The position numbers were made by a program, and so were the translations under genes. A DNA stretch of 64,000 nt from Paenibacillus sp. BIC5C1 (GTDB lineage Bacteria; Bacillota; Bacilli; Paenibacillales; Paenibacillaceae). The stretch covers positions 248,001 to 312,000 of the forward strand of contig NZ_CP135922.1 of assembly GCF_032399705.1 (NCBI RefSeq), in the 5' to 3' direction. Under the pieces are notes generated by a model. It was not told where the DNA came from. It ran no database searches and was given only the letters and a program-made list of their open reading frames with translations. Of the stretch, positions 8,094 to 16,086 are shown in pieces (position 1 is the first letter of the stretch; each line of letters begins with the position of its first letter).

Positions 8094-8960
8094 ATGAAAG
8101 TAGGACTCAGCACATACAGTCTGCAACAAGCACTGGATTCCAAAGAATTGACTGTACCCGACGCCATCCGTTACATCGCCGAGCAGGGCGGAGAACATGT
8201 GGAGATTGTTCCGATCGGGTACAGCCTGATTGACCAGCCGGAATTAATTGACCAGATTCGAGAGGCTGCACAAGACGTGGGAATTGATATTTCTAATTAC
8301 GCAATAGGTGCCAATTTCGTTACAGGAGACGGCCCGGATGCATTTGAAAATGAGATCGCTGCTGTCATGAAGCATGTGGATGTCGCTGCCGCACTTGGCG
8401 TTACGAGAATGCGCCATGATGTTGCATTTCGTCCTGCACAGGAAGGCACTGTCGCCCAGTTTGAGGCGGACCTGCCTGTTCTGGTGAAGGCCTGTCAGCG
8501 AATTGCCGATTACGCAGCGGGTCACGGCATTACGACAAGTGTGGAGAATCACGGTTACTATGTGCAGTCCAGTGAACGAGTGCGGCGGCTGGTTCATGAG
8601 ACGGCACGAGAAAACTTCAGGACAACGCTGGATATCGGCAATTTCCTGTGTGTGGATGAAGACCCGGTTAGCGCTGTGAAAAACAACATTCCTTATGCGT
8701 CCATGGTGCACGCCAAAGATTTCTATCGAAGACCTTCTTATCGTAATCCCGGAGAGGGCTGGTTCCAGACCGCACACGGCAATTATCTGCGTGGAGCGAT
8801 TGTGGGCCACGGGGATATCGACATGCCGGAAGTATTCCGTGTGTTGAAGCAATCTGGTTATGACGGATATATCTCTGTGGAATTCGAAGGTATGGAAAAT
8901 TGCAAAACAGCATCCCGAATCGCGATGGATAACGTCCGCCGTTTCTGGGAGGAAGCATAA
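8094..8960 (+). CDS. Sugar phosphate isomerase/epimerase-like TIM-barrel protein
   Basis: The 288-residue single-domain protein belongs to the xylose-isomerase-like TIM-barrel (AP endonuclease 2) superfamily. Typical metal-site elements are visible: Glu in TTSVENHGYYVQ, Asp in TTLDIGNFLC, His in MVHAKDFYRR and Glu in YISVEFEGME. AGGATGAGAGGAT precedes the ATG. Its close paralogue at 24886-25758 shares the opening MKVGLSTYSL and most core motifs, and the two nearly bracket the locus. In this superfamily exact substrates vary (ketoses, inositol derivatives, 3-keto sugars); presence beside a Gfo/Idh oxidoreductase suggests oxidised sugar intermediates. Confidence 0.82.
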   Translation: MKVGLSTYSLQQALDSKELTVPDAIRYIAEQGGEHVEIVPIGYSLIDQPELIDQIREAAQDVGIDISNYAIGANFVTGDGPDAFENEIAAVMKHVDVAAALGVTRMRHDVAFRPAQEGTVAQFEADLPVLVKACQRIADYAAGHGITTSVENHGYYVQSSERVRRLVHETARENFRTTLDIGNFLCVDEDPVSAVKNNIPYASMVHAKDFYRRPSYRNPGEGWFQTAHGNYLRGAIVGHGDIDMPEVFRVLKQSGYDGYISVEFEGMENCKTASRIAMDNVRRFWEEA

Positions 8961-9065
8961 GCAGCGACTGCACTACTATATAAGTGGAATAAGAATATAA
9001 GCTTTGCTGAATCTTGAAATTAGTTTTTATTAAGATCGAAAAGTAGTGGAGGGGACGAAATTGAT

Positions 9066-9205
9066 TCTGAAGAAGCGAAGCGTGCGCCTAAAAGCTTTCG
9101 TCAGAAAGCTACATCGGAAGCATAAGCTTATCACCGAATTTCCTCCTTTTAAAAGAGTTGATAAGAAATTTGGGGATAAGAGCGATCGAAAGAACGATTC
9201 GTACC
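9066..9205 (+). repeat. Structured intergenic repeat, copy 1
   Basis: The block starts with TCTGAAGAAGCGAAGCG (9066-9082), identical to 10330-10346. It contains a 16-bp stem with two mismatches (9127-9142 with 9165-9180, 22-base loop) and ends with GGGATAAGAGCGATCGAAAGA (9173-9193), 19/21 identical to 10401-10421. Compared with copy 2 it carries about 38 extra bases between the first box and the stem. It occupies most of the 295-bp gap before the oxidoreductase gene. Confidence 0.75.
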
Positions 9206-9255
9206 CGGAACGGCTGATATGACCATCATTCAACTTATTATGGAGGGGAAAATCC

Positions 9256-10314
9256 ATGTCCAAACTTAAAATTGCCGTTATCGGTGCAGGATCAATTTCC
9301 GATTTTCATTTACAAGCGTATGACAGCAATCCCGAAGTTGAAATATACGCCATATGCGACCTGAATGAGGCACGTGCCAAGGAAGCGGCAAAAAAATATA
9401 ACGCTACTCATGTATTTACGGATTATAAAGAGCTCCTGGCACTGCCTGAAATTCATTCGGTCAGCATCTGTACCTGGAATGATACACATGCCGAGATCAG
9501 CATTGCCGCTTTGGATGCGGGAAAAAACGTGCTTTGCGAGAAGCCGCTCTGTCAGACGGTTGAAGATGCGTTAGAAGTGGAGAAAGCTGTTCACCGCAGT
9601 GGAAAGCTGCTTCAAGTTGGCTTTGTACGCCGTTATAGCGATAATGCGCAGATCCTAAAGAAGTTCATTGATGAAGGCGAGCTGGGAGAGATCTATTATG
9701 CCAAGGCATCCTGTCTGCGGCGTTTGGGCAATCCGGGCGGATGGTTTGCAGATGTGGAACGTTCTGGCGGTGGCCCGTTGATTGATATTGGTGTACACAT
9801 TATTGATATCTCCTGGTACCTGATGGGCAAACCGAAAGTGAAAACCGTCTCCGCGAATGTCTCCAATCGATTGGGTAACCGTGCGAATATCCGCAATCTG
9901 TCATTCTACCAGGCTGCGGATTATGATGCGAACAAAAACACCGTGGAGGATATGGCTAATGCGTTGATTCGTTTCGAGAACGGGGCAAGCCTGCTGGTGG
10001 ATGTAAGCTTCACGCTGCACGCGAAGCAGGATGAAACTTCGGTCAGACTCTATGGCGATAAAGGTGGGGCTGAACTGGAACCAGAAATTTCACTGATTGG
10101 TGAGAAATTCGATACCATTTTGAACATGACGCCACAGGTGGATTTCAAATCCCTTGATTTCGCAGGTTCTTTCCGTAATGAAGTCAATCATTTTATCGAC
10201 AGTACCCAAGGACGCAAAGAGACACTTAGTCCCGTTGAGGATGGCGTTGAAATCATGAAAATTCTCTGTGCCATCTACGAGTCGGCACGTGAAGGACGCG
10301 AGATTTCATTTTAA
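9256..10314 (+). CDS. Gfo/Idh/MocA-family NAD(P)-dependent oxidoreductase
   Basis: The 352-residue protein begins with the Rossmann motif IAVIGAGSISDFH, followed by the family signature CEKPLCQTVEDALE (near residue 95-108) and the C-terminal-domain motif GGGPLIDIGVHIIDI with the expected catalytic-region Asp/His pair. The family oxidises or reduces sugars and inositols, often at C3. It starts after TGGAGGGG with ATG. It sits between an isomerase-like gene and a second fucosidase, so it probably processes a sugar released by the glycosidases; fucose, glucose or an inositol are possible and cannot be told apart here. It is bracketed by two repeat copies in direct orientation. Confidence 0.85.
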   Translation: MSKLKIAVIGAGSISDFHLQAYDSNPEVEIYAICDLNEARAKEAAKKYNATHVFTDYKELLALPEIHSVSICTWNDTHAEISIAALDAGKNVLCEKPLCQTVEDALEVEKAVHRSGKLLQVGFVRRYSDNAQILKKFIDEGELGEIYYAKASCLRRLGNPGGWFADVERSGGGPLIDIGVHIIDISWYLMGKPKVKTVSANVSNRLGNRANIRNLSFYQAADYDANKNTVEDMANALIRFENGASLLVDVSFTLHAKQDETSVRLYGDKGGAELEPEISLIGEKFDTILNMTPQVDFKSLDFAGSFRNEVNHFIDSTQGRKETLSPVEDGVEIMKILCAIYESAREGREISF

Positions 10315-10329
10315 AAAGGTGTATTGCAA

Positions 10330-10441
10330 TCTGAAGAAGCGAAGCGCTCGCCTTTATCCCCGGATTTCGACCAATTATAAAGTGAAATCAAAGAAATCCT
10401 GGGATAACAGCGATCGGAAGATGGTACTGCAATTGGAGTGA
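10330..10441 (+). repeat. Structured intergenic repeat, copy 2
   Basis: This copy has the same box order as copy 1: TCTGAAGAAGCGAAGCG (10330-10346), a 15-bp stem with one mismatch (10354-10368 with 10393-10407, 24-base loop), GGGATAACAGCGATCGGAAGA (10401-10421), then GGTACTGCAATTGGAGTGA (10423-10441). The last box recurs at 33230-33248. It fills the gap after the oxidoreductase gene. Confidence 0.75.
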
Positions 10442-10495
10442 CAGAGCTTAACTTGTGTAGTTTATCTTATATCCAATCCAAAGGAGATGAACGGG

Positions 10496-11908
10496 ATGAG
10501 CGAAACCAAAGATACGGTGCTGGAACAGGAAGAACAGGTCGTCGAAGCCGGGGTGCACAACTTTAGCAAAGAAGAGGAATGGGTAAAGCCTGAAGATCCG
10601 TTGCTGAATGAACGTCTGGAGTGGTTCAAGGATCAGAAGCTGGGGTTGATGATGCATTGGGGTCCCTATTCCCAGCTCGGTCTTGTAGAATCCTGGGCGC
10701 TAAGTGACGAGGATGGCGATTGGTCACGCAATGATATCGACTGGACTGACGATATGGAGCATTTCAAGCAGGAATACTTTGATCTCAACAAAACCTTCAA
10801 TCCGATTCGCTTTCAGCCTGAAGAGTGGGCACAGATGGCCGCGGATAACGGGTTCAAATATTTCCTTTTCACCACCAAACATCATGATGGTTTCTGCATG
10901 TGGGATACACATACCACCGATTATCGCATCACGGGCAAAGATACTCCTTTTCACACCCATAAGTATGCGGACATTTGCCGGGCGCTTTTTGACGCGTTTC
11001 GTGCCAAGGGGCTCGGCATCTCGGCTTACTTCTCCAAAGCGGACTGGCATACGCCATATTACTGGACACCTGGCATGGAGCGTGGAAGCCATATGTGGCG
11101 TGGACCATCCTATGATCCGAAAGCGTATCCATGGCTGTGGGAGAAATTCGTGGAGTTTACGCATGAGCAAATTATGGAGCTACTGACCAACTATGGACGA
11201 ATCGAATGTCTGTGGCTGGATGCAGGCTGGGTACGGGAAGGCCGTCACGGTCAGGATATCCGATTGGGCGAAGTGGTGGAGCGGGCGCGTCAGACAACTC
11301 AGCCGTGGCTCCTCGCAGCAGATCGCACGGTAGGTGGACCGTATGAGAATATCGTAACTCCAGAACAGACCATCCCGGAGCACCCAATGAATATTCCTTG
11401 GGAGAGCTGTATCACGGTGGGCAATTCCTTTGCGTTTGGATATGACGATCAGTACAAGTCAGCAAGACAGTTGGCGCATATTCTGCTTGAGGTCGTATCC
11501 AAGGGTGGTAATTTGGCGCTGAATGTGGGACCACAACCAGACGGGCGTCTTCCAAAAGGGGCAGTCCGAAGTATTAAAGCCCTGGGAGAATGGATCGGTA
11601 CTCACGGGGAGGGCATCTATGGCACGCGAATTTGCGGACCATACTTCACAGGAGAGTGGGCCTTTACACGTAAGGAAGATCTCAACGTATCGTATGCTTT
11701 CCGTTTGTACAGAAGCGAGAACGAGGCGGTACAATCACAGGTGGTCATTCCATATGTGGAAAAGGTGGAGCGAATTGAACTCGTCGGCACAGACGATGTG
11801 TTGTCATTCCAACGGACGGAAGATGGACTTGTTGTAGAGTTACCGCAAGCAGCAGTTACGGAAACAGCACCTATCACGCTAACGTTCAGATTGTTCACAA
11901 ACCAATAA
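10496..11908 (+). CDS. GH29 alpha-L-fucosidase (second type)
   Basis: The 470-residue enzyme carries KLGLMMHWGPYSQLGLVESW, FTTKHHDGFCMWDTHTTDYR and ECLWLDAGW, with candidate nucleophile Asp242, and the downstream LLEVVSKGGNLALNVGPQPD motif typical of GH29. The C-terminal part is a beta-sandwich. ATG 10496 is chosen over the in-frame ATG at 10487 because AAGGAG ends about 10 bp before it. It differs clearly from the first fucosidase, so the two may act on different linkages (for example alpha-1,2/1,6 versus alpha-1,3/1,4, which is inference). No signal peptide is present. A terminator follows, separating it from the transporter genes. Confidence 0.87.
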   Translation: MSETKDTVLEQEEQVVEAGVHNFSKEEEWVKPEDPLLNERLEWFKDQKLGLMMHWGPYSQLGLVESWALSDEDGDWSRNDIDWTDDMEHFKQEYFDLNKTFNPIRFQPEEWAQMAADNGFKYFLFTTKHHDGFCMWDTHTTDYRITGKDTPFHTHKYADICRALFDAFRAKGLGISAYFSKADWHTPYYWTPGMERGSHMWRGPSYDPKAYPWLWEKFVEFTHEQIMELLTNYGRIECLWLDAGWVREGRHGQDIRLGEVVERARQTTQPWLLAADRTVGGPYENIVTPEQTIPEHPMNIPWESCITVGNSFAFGYDDQYKSARQLAHILLEVVSKGGNLALNVGPQPDGRLPKGAVRSIKALGEWIGTHGEGIYGTRICGPYFTGEWAFTRKEDLNVSYAFRLYRSENEAVQSQVVIPYVEKVERIELVGTDDVLSFQRTEDGLVVELPQAAVTETAPITLTFRLFTNQ

Positions 11909-11919
11909 ATCTACACTTC

Positions 11920-11957
11920 AAATCCCGGGGGACTTTACAGTCCTTCGGGATTTTTTG
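11920..11957 (+). terminator. Rho-independent terminator
   Basis: Arms AATCCCG..GGGACT and AGTCC..CGGGATT with loop TTAC and a run of six T end the second fucosidase transcript. The remaining 260 bases up to the permease gene hold a presumed promoter region and no ORF that I can support. Confidence 0.85.
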
Positions 11958-12220
11958 GGTTGGTGATTTTTGCGATATACCTGTGCTAAAGGACGATTTT
12001 TCCTTGTTCGGCAAGGGTTTTGGGAATAAGGAGAGGTGGGAGAAAATTGCAAATTGATAAAAGAACACGGCTCAAGGTACTATCGATTTAAGAAAGCGTT
12101 ACCTGACATTATTCTTCACACGGATGACGCTAATGCAGAAAAATGAGTCAAAGAAAAGGATGTTTAAGGGATGTAAATGTAATGTATTATTACACTTAAG
12201 GTGTAGAAGGAGTGACGCGA

Positions 12221-13201
12221 ATGAGTCGAGCTACGGAAAGCATACCTGCACCGGTGGAGCTCCAGCAAGGAAGGAACTACGCAGAACCCAAGCGACAGCA
12301 TCCATTTATCAGAAGCCTCAAGAAGCATTGGGAGCTCTATCTACTGGTGCTGCCTCCCGTATTGTATCTGTTGATCTTCAAGTACATTCCGATGGTTGGT
12401 GTACAGATTGCCTTCAAAGACTTTAGTGTCGTCAAAGGAATCTGGGGAAGCCCATGGGTTGGACTGAAACACTTTGAAGCCTTTTTTGAATCCCCGAACT
12501 TCTGGCTGCTGATCAAAAATACGATTGGTATCAGTTTCTACTCGTTACTCGCCGGATTTCCCATACCGATCCTGCTGGCGCTCGCGCTAAATGAGATCCG
12601 AACAGGTTACTTTAAAAAGACCGTCCAGATGGTCACCTATGCTCCGCATTTTATCTCTACAGTCGTCATGGTATCCATTATTATTCTGATGCTGTCACCG
12701 CATGTGGGTGTTGTAGACAAGCTATTTACCTTCCTGGGTTTCCCGATGACCAACTTTATGGGCATTCCCGAATACTTCAAATCCATCTATGTGTGGTCGG
12801 GTGTATGGCAGGGCATGGGTTATTCATCGATCATTTATATCGCGGCTCTCGCTGGCGTTGATCCATCTCTCTATGAGGCAGCGAAGATGGACGGCGCTTC
12901 AAGGCTTCGGAAAATTTGGCATATCGACCTGCCAACGCTCGTGCCTGTTACCGTCATCATGCTGATTCTGAGTTTGGGCAGCATTATGGGCGTGGGCTTT
13001 GAAAAAATATATCTAATGCAGAATCCGCTCAACACGAGTGCATCGGAGGTCATCTCCACGTATGTGTACAAGGTCGGTCTGATCGGGGCCAACTTCAGCT
13101 TCTCCTCGGCAGTAGGATTGTTCAACTCCGTTATCAACCTGATCCTGTTGGTTATCGTCAACGGCATTTCCCGCAAAGTATCCCAGAACAGCTTGTGGTA
13201 A
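12221..13201 (+). CDS. ABC sugar transporter permease, LplB type
   Basis: The 326-residue protein has six membrane segments and the binding-protein-dependent permease EAA loop YEAAKMDGASRLRKIWHIDLP. Opening with a soluble tail followed by LYLLVLPPVLYLLIFKYIPM is typical of the LplB/YteP group of CUT1 importers. ATG 12221 is chosen over the in-frame GTG 12212, which overlaps the AAGGAG site. It begins a three-gene transporter set (permease, permease, solute-binding protein) with no ATPase, so a shared MsmX-like ATPase elsewhere is expected. A weak CcpA-like element (12091-12104, three mismatches to the cre consensus) lies upstream. Confidence 0.88.
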   Translation: MSRATESIPAPVELQQGRNYAEPKRQHPFIRSLKKHWELYLLVLPPVLYLLIFKYIPMVGVQIAFKDFSVVKGIWGSPWVGLKHFEAFFESPNFWLLIKNTIGISFYSLLAGFPIPILLALALNEIRTGYFKKTVQMVTYAPHFISTVVMVSIIILMLSPHVGVVDKLFTFLGFPMTNFMGIPEYFKSIYVWSGVWQGMGYSSIIYIAALAGVDPSLYEAAKMDGASRLRKIWHIDLPTLVPVTVIMLILSLGSIMGVGFEKIYLMQNPLNTSASEVISTYVYKVGLIGANFSFSSAVGLFNSVINLILLVIVNGISRKVSQNSLW

Positions 13202-13216
13202 AGGAGGAGCTCATCC

Positions 13217-14125
13217 ATGTTCAACCTGATGAATCGTAACCGGATCAAGGACCCCCTCGGTGACCGAATCTTCATGACATTCAACTATATCTTTCTGTTC
13301 GCCATACTTCTAACGGTGTTTTACCCGCTCTTGTATATCATCAGTTCTTCGTTCAGCTCCTCGCGTGCCGTTACATCCGGTCAGGTGTGGCTGTTCCCGG
13401 TAGACTTTAACATCAAGGCCTACATCTCCATTTTCAAAAGCCAGCAGCTTATGCTCGGTTTCTACAACACGATCATCTATACCGTTGTAGGCACGTTTAT
13501 CAATGTGGCGCTTACGGTCATGCTGGCGTATCCGCTGTCGCGCAAGTCGTTTTACGGAAGAGGAGCCATCATTATTTTCATGATGATCACGATGTTCTTT
13601 GATGGCGGTCTGATTCCAACCTATCTCTTGATGAAAGACCTTCATTTATTGGATACACGCTGGGCGATGTGGCTGCCAGGGGCGCTCGCAGTGTTTCAGG
13701 TTATCGTAGCGAGAACCTTCTTCCAGTCTTCCATCCCGGAAGAGCTGGGGGAGGCGGCGGAAATGGACGGATGTCGAGACATTCGGTATTTGATCAGCGT
13801 GGTTCTTCCGTTATCGAAGCCGATTCTGGCGGTCATGACCCTGATGTATGCGGTGGGGCACTGGAATGCGTACTTTGATGCCCTAATCTATCTTCGTTCC
13901 GAGAAGCTGTTCCCACTCCAATATGTGCTGCGCAATCTGCTAATTCTAAACGCCGCAGACCCGGCAATGTTAGCCAATACAAGCCAGCAGCTAAGAGATC
14001 AGGGATTCGAGCAGGTGCTGAAATACGCACTGATCGTAGTCGCCAGCATTCCCATTCTCATCATGTACCCGTTTGTGCAGAAGCATTTTGTTAAAGGGGT
14101 TATGGTTGGCTCGCTCAAAGGATGA
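13217..14125 (+). CDS. ABC sugar transporter permease, LplC/YtcP type
   Basis: The 302-residue protein has six membrane segments and the EAA loop GEAAEMDGCRDIRYLISVVLP, and ends in the family-typical KHFVKGVMVGSLKG. It starts 15 bp after the partner permease behind AAAGGAGGAG, so the two are clearly co-translated from one mRNA. It forms the heterodimeric channel with the LplB-type subunit and would receive substrate from the lipoprotein encoded next. Confidence 0.9.
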   Translation: MFNLMNRNRIKDPLGDRIFMTFNYIFLFAILLTVFYPLLYIISSSFSSSRAVTSGQVWLFPVDFNIKAYISIFKSQQLMLGFYNTIIYTVVGTFINVALTVMLAYPLSRKSFYGRGAIIIFMMITMFFDGGLIPTYLLMKDLHLLDTRWAMWLPGALAVFQVIVARTFFQSSIPEELGEAAEMDGCRDIRYLISVVLPLSKPILAVMTLMYAVGHWNAYFDALIYLRSEKLFPLQYVLRNLLILNAADPAMLANTSQQLRDQGFEQVLKYALIVVASIPILIMYPFVQKHFVKGVMVGSLKG

Positions 14126-14253
14126 TCTTTGTCATCTGCGTCCGTTACGCCACTTGAAAGGAGGTGGGGGAACACTCCGGCTTCCGGAATCGGGTTTAAC
14201 ACGAATACGTAATCAGATGGTTATGCCGTTTTCAACAAAAAGGAGGAGTCAGA

Positions 14254-15891
14254 TTGAAAAAATCTTGGATTTCGATGTTGTTTCTGGTCTTTGCTTCGAT
14301 GGCTTTGTTGTCCGCATGTGGTTCATCCGAGGATGCGGGTACAGGGAGCGACGGTAGCGGGGAGAGCGGTGGCCCGGTAACGATGACCTTCTTTGCCCCA
14401 CAAGGTAAAGCGTCCATGGAAGAAAATGAGTTCACCAAATTTATCGAAGACAAGTTCGATGTTACCCTGAAATGGGATCTGGCCCCGACGGACGCTCTGC
14501 AAGACCGCAGACAGTTGCTGCTGGCGAGTGGGGACTATCCCGAAGTGTTCCTCCATGGCAAGTTCACGACCTCAGACCTTCAAACGTACGGAAAACAGGG
14601 CGTGTTCCTCCCGCTGCAGGATCTGATTAAGCAGTACGGTCCAAATCTCACCAAGATTATGGAGGAGAAACCGTACTTCAAAGAAGCGGTAACTGCGCCG
14701 GATGGCAACATCTACGCACTGCCGATCTTCAATGAATGTTACCACTGTACGTACGCTCAGAAATACTGGATTAATACTGAGTGGCTGGACAATCTGGGAC
14801 TCAAAATGCCTACCACGACCGATGAACTCTACACGGTTCTGAAGGCGTTCAAGGAACAAGACCCGAATGGCAACGGCAAAGCCGATGAGATTCCACTCAC
14901 GGGTGCACCCAACAAGTACGTGTGGAATGGCAACATCGATGCCTATTTGATGAACAGCTTTATCTATAATGACAATGATAAATATCTGATTGTGAATGAT
15001 GGCAAGGTTGATTTTGCAGCGAATAAGGAAGAGTGGAAAAAAGGGCTGGAGTACATGCACAAGCTGTATGCAGAAGGTTTGATTGATCCGGCTTCCTTCA
15101 CGCAGAACGATCAGGCAATCGGGCAGTTGGGTAACAAGGAAGGGGATGAGGTGGTCGGATCTATAACGACAGCGCTCGTCAGCTACCTAGTGAACACGTA
15201 TGACAAAGATATCACCCGCCACCAGCACTGGGACATCGTGCCTCCACTGAAAGGGCCGGATGGCGTGCAGACGACAGGTGCTACGCAAAGCGTAGGTGAG
15301 TTCGAGTTCGCTATCACCAATAAAGCGACCGAAGCACAACAGATCGCCGCGATCAAAATTGTAGATTACATGTTCAGTGAAGAAGGTGCTCTGTATGCAG
15401 AGTACGGTCCAACAGAAGGAAAGGGCTGGAAGAAGGCGGATGCCGATGAGAAAAACATCAATGGTGAGCCTGCCAAATACAGCTACTATAACCTGCCTGA
15501 GCGTGACCCAAATGTTGTAGTCAACGAAAGTTGGTCACAGATCGGAGCACATGACTTGTCCAATACGTTCCGCAATCTGTTTGCAGAAGGTCAGAACCCA
15601 CTGGAAGCAGAGGGTTACGGTACACGTCTGGCGCAAGCAACTAATGTATATGAACCTTATGCACCAAAAGAAGTCTATCCTGCCAACGTATTTATCCGTC
15701 CTGAAGATACAGAAACCGCTGCGCAGCTCACGACGGCCGTCAAGGATTACGTGATGACCAATATGGCTCAATTCATTATTGGCAGCAAGAGCATCGATAA
15801 GGAATGGGACGCTTACGTAAAAGGTTTTGATGGTCTGGGACTCAGCAATTACCTTGAGATTTACCAGCGTGCAATTGAGAAGAATCAATAA
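14254..15891 (+). CDS. Extracellular solute-binding lipoprotein of the sugar importer (LplA type)
   Basis: The 545-residue protein begins at TTG behind AGGAGGAG. It has a lipoprotein signal peptide with lipobox LLSAC (Cys22), then a Gly/Ser-rich linker. The mature part is the large LplA/YtcQ class of binding protein (over 500 residues), with a Ca-binding-like loop DPNGNGKADEIPLTG near residue 205-220. Anchored outside the membrane, it would capture oligosaccharides for the two permeases upstream. Size and locus contents suggest a complex oligosaccharide rather than a monosaccharide, but the ligand cannot be read from sequence. Confidence 0.9.
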   Translation: MKKSWISMLFLVFASMALLSACGSSEDAGTGSDGSGESGGPVTMTFFAPQGKASMEENEFTKFIEDKFDVTLKWDLAPTDALQDRRQLLLASGDYPEVFLHGKFTTSDLQTYGKQGVFLPLQDLIKQYGPNLTKIMEEKPYFKEAVTAPDGNIYALPIFNECYHCTYAQKYWINTEWLDNLGLKMPTTTDELYTVLKAFKEQDPNGNGKADEIPLTGAPNKYVWNGNIDAYLMNSFIYNDNDKYLIVNDGKVDFAANKEEWKKGLEYMHKLYAEGLIDPASFTQNDQAIGQLGNKEGDEVVGSITTALVSYLVNTYDKDITRHQHWDIVPPLKGPDGVQTTGATQSVGEFEFAITNKATEAQQIAAIKIVDYMFSEEGALYAEYGPTEGKGWKKADADEKNINGEPAKYSYYNLPERDPNVVVNESWSQIGAHDLSNTFRNLFAEGQNPLEAEGYGTRLAQATNVYEPYAPKEVYPANVFIRPEDTETAAQLTTAVKDYVMTNMAQFIIGSKSIDKEWDAYVKGFDGLGLSNYLEIYQRAIEKNQ

Positions 15892-15916
15892 GGCTAATGG
15901 ATTCATGAATGAGGCT

Positions 15917-15958
15917 GTCCCGATGCCAACACAGGAATCGGGACGGTCTTCTCCTTTT
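15917..15958 (+). terminator. Probable terminator after solute-binding protein gene
   Basis: The perfect 8-bp arms GTCCCGAT (15917-15924) and ATCGGGAC (15937-15944) are followed by a pyrimidine-rich GGTCTTCTCCTTTTG tract. This is weaker than a canonical T-run. Confidence 0.55.
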
Positions 15959-16086
15959 GACAACCCCACTTCATCCGATATAATTTACTGAATATTTATG
16001 GAAAATTAGCGACCAGATTGGCGCGGTTGTCATTCCAGCTTATGCAAAATACTCATGCGTATAAACAGTGGTGGGGGGCCTCGGAG

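Noticed and set aside
12091..12104. Possible cre site (AGAAAGCGTTACCT) before the LplB-type permease gene
   Set aside because: Three mismatches to TGWAANCGNTNWCA; too weak to list as a regulatory site, unlike the one at 56653.
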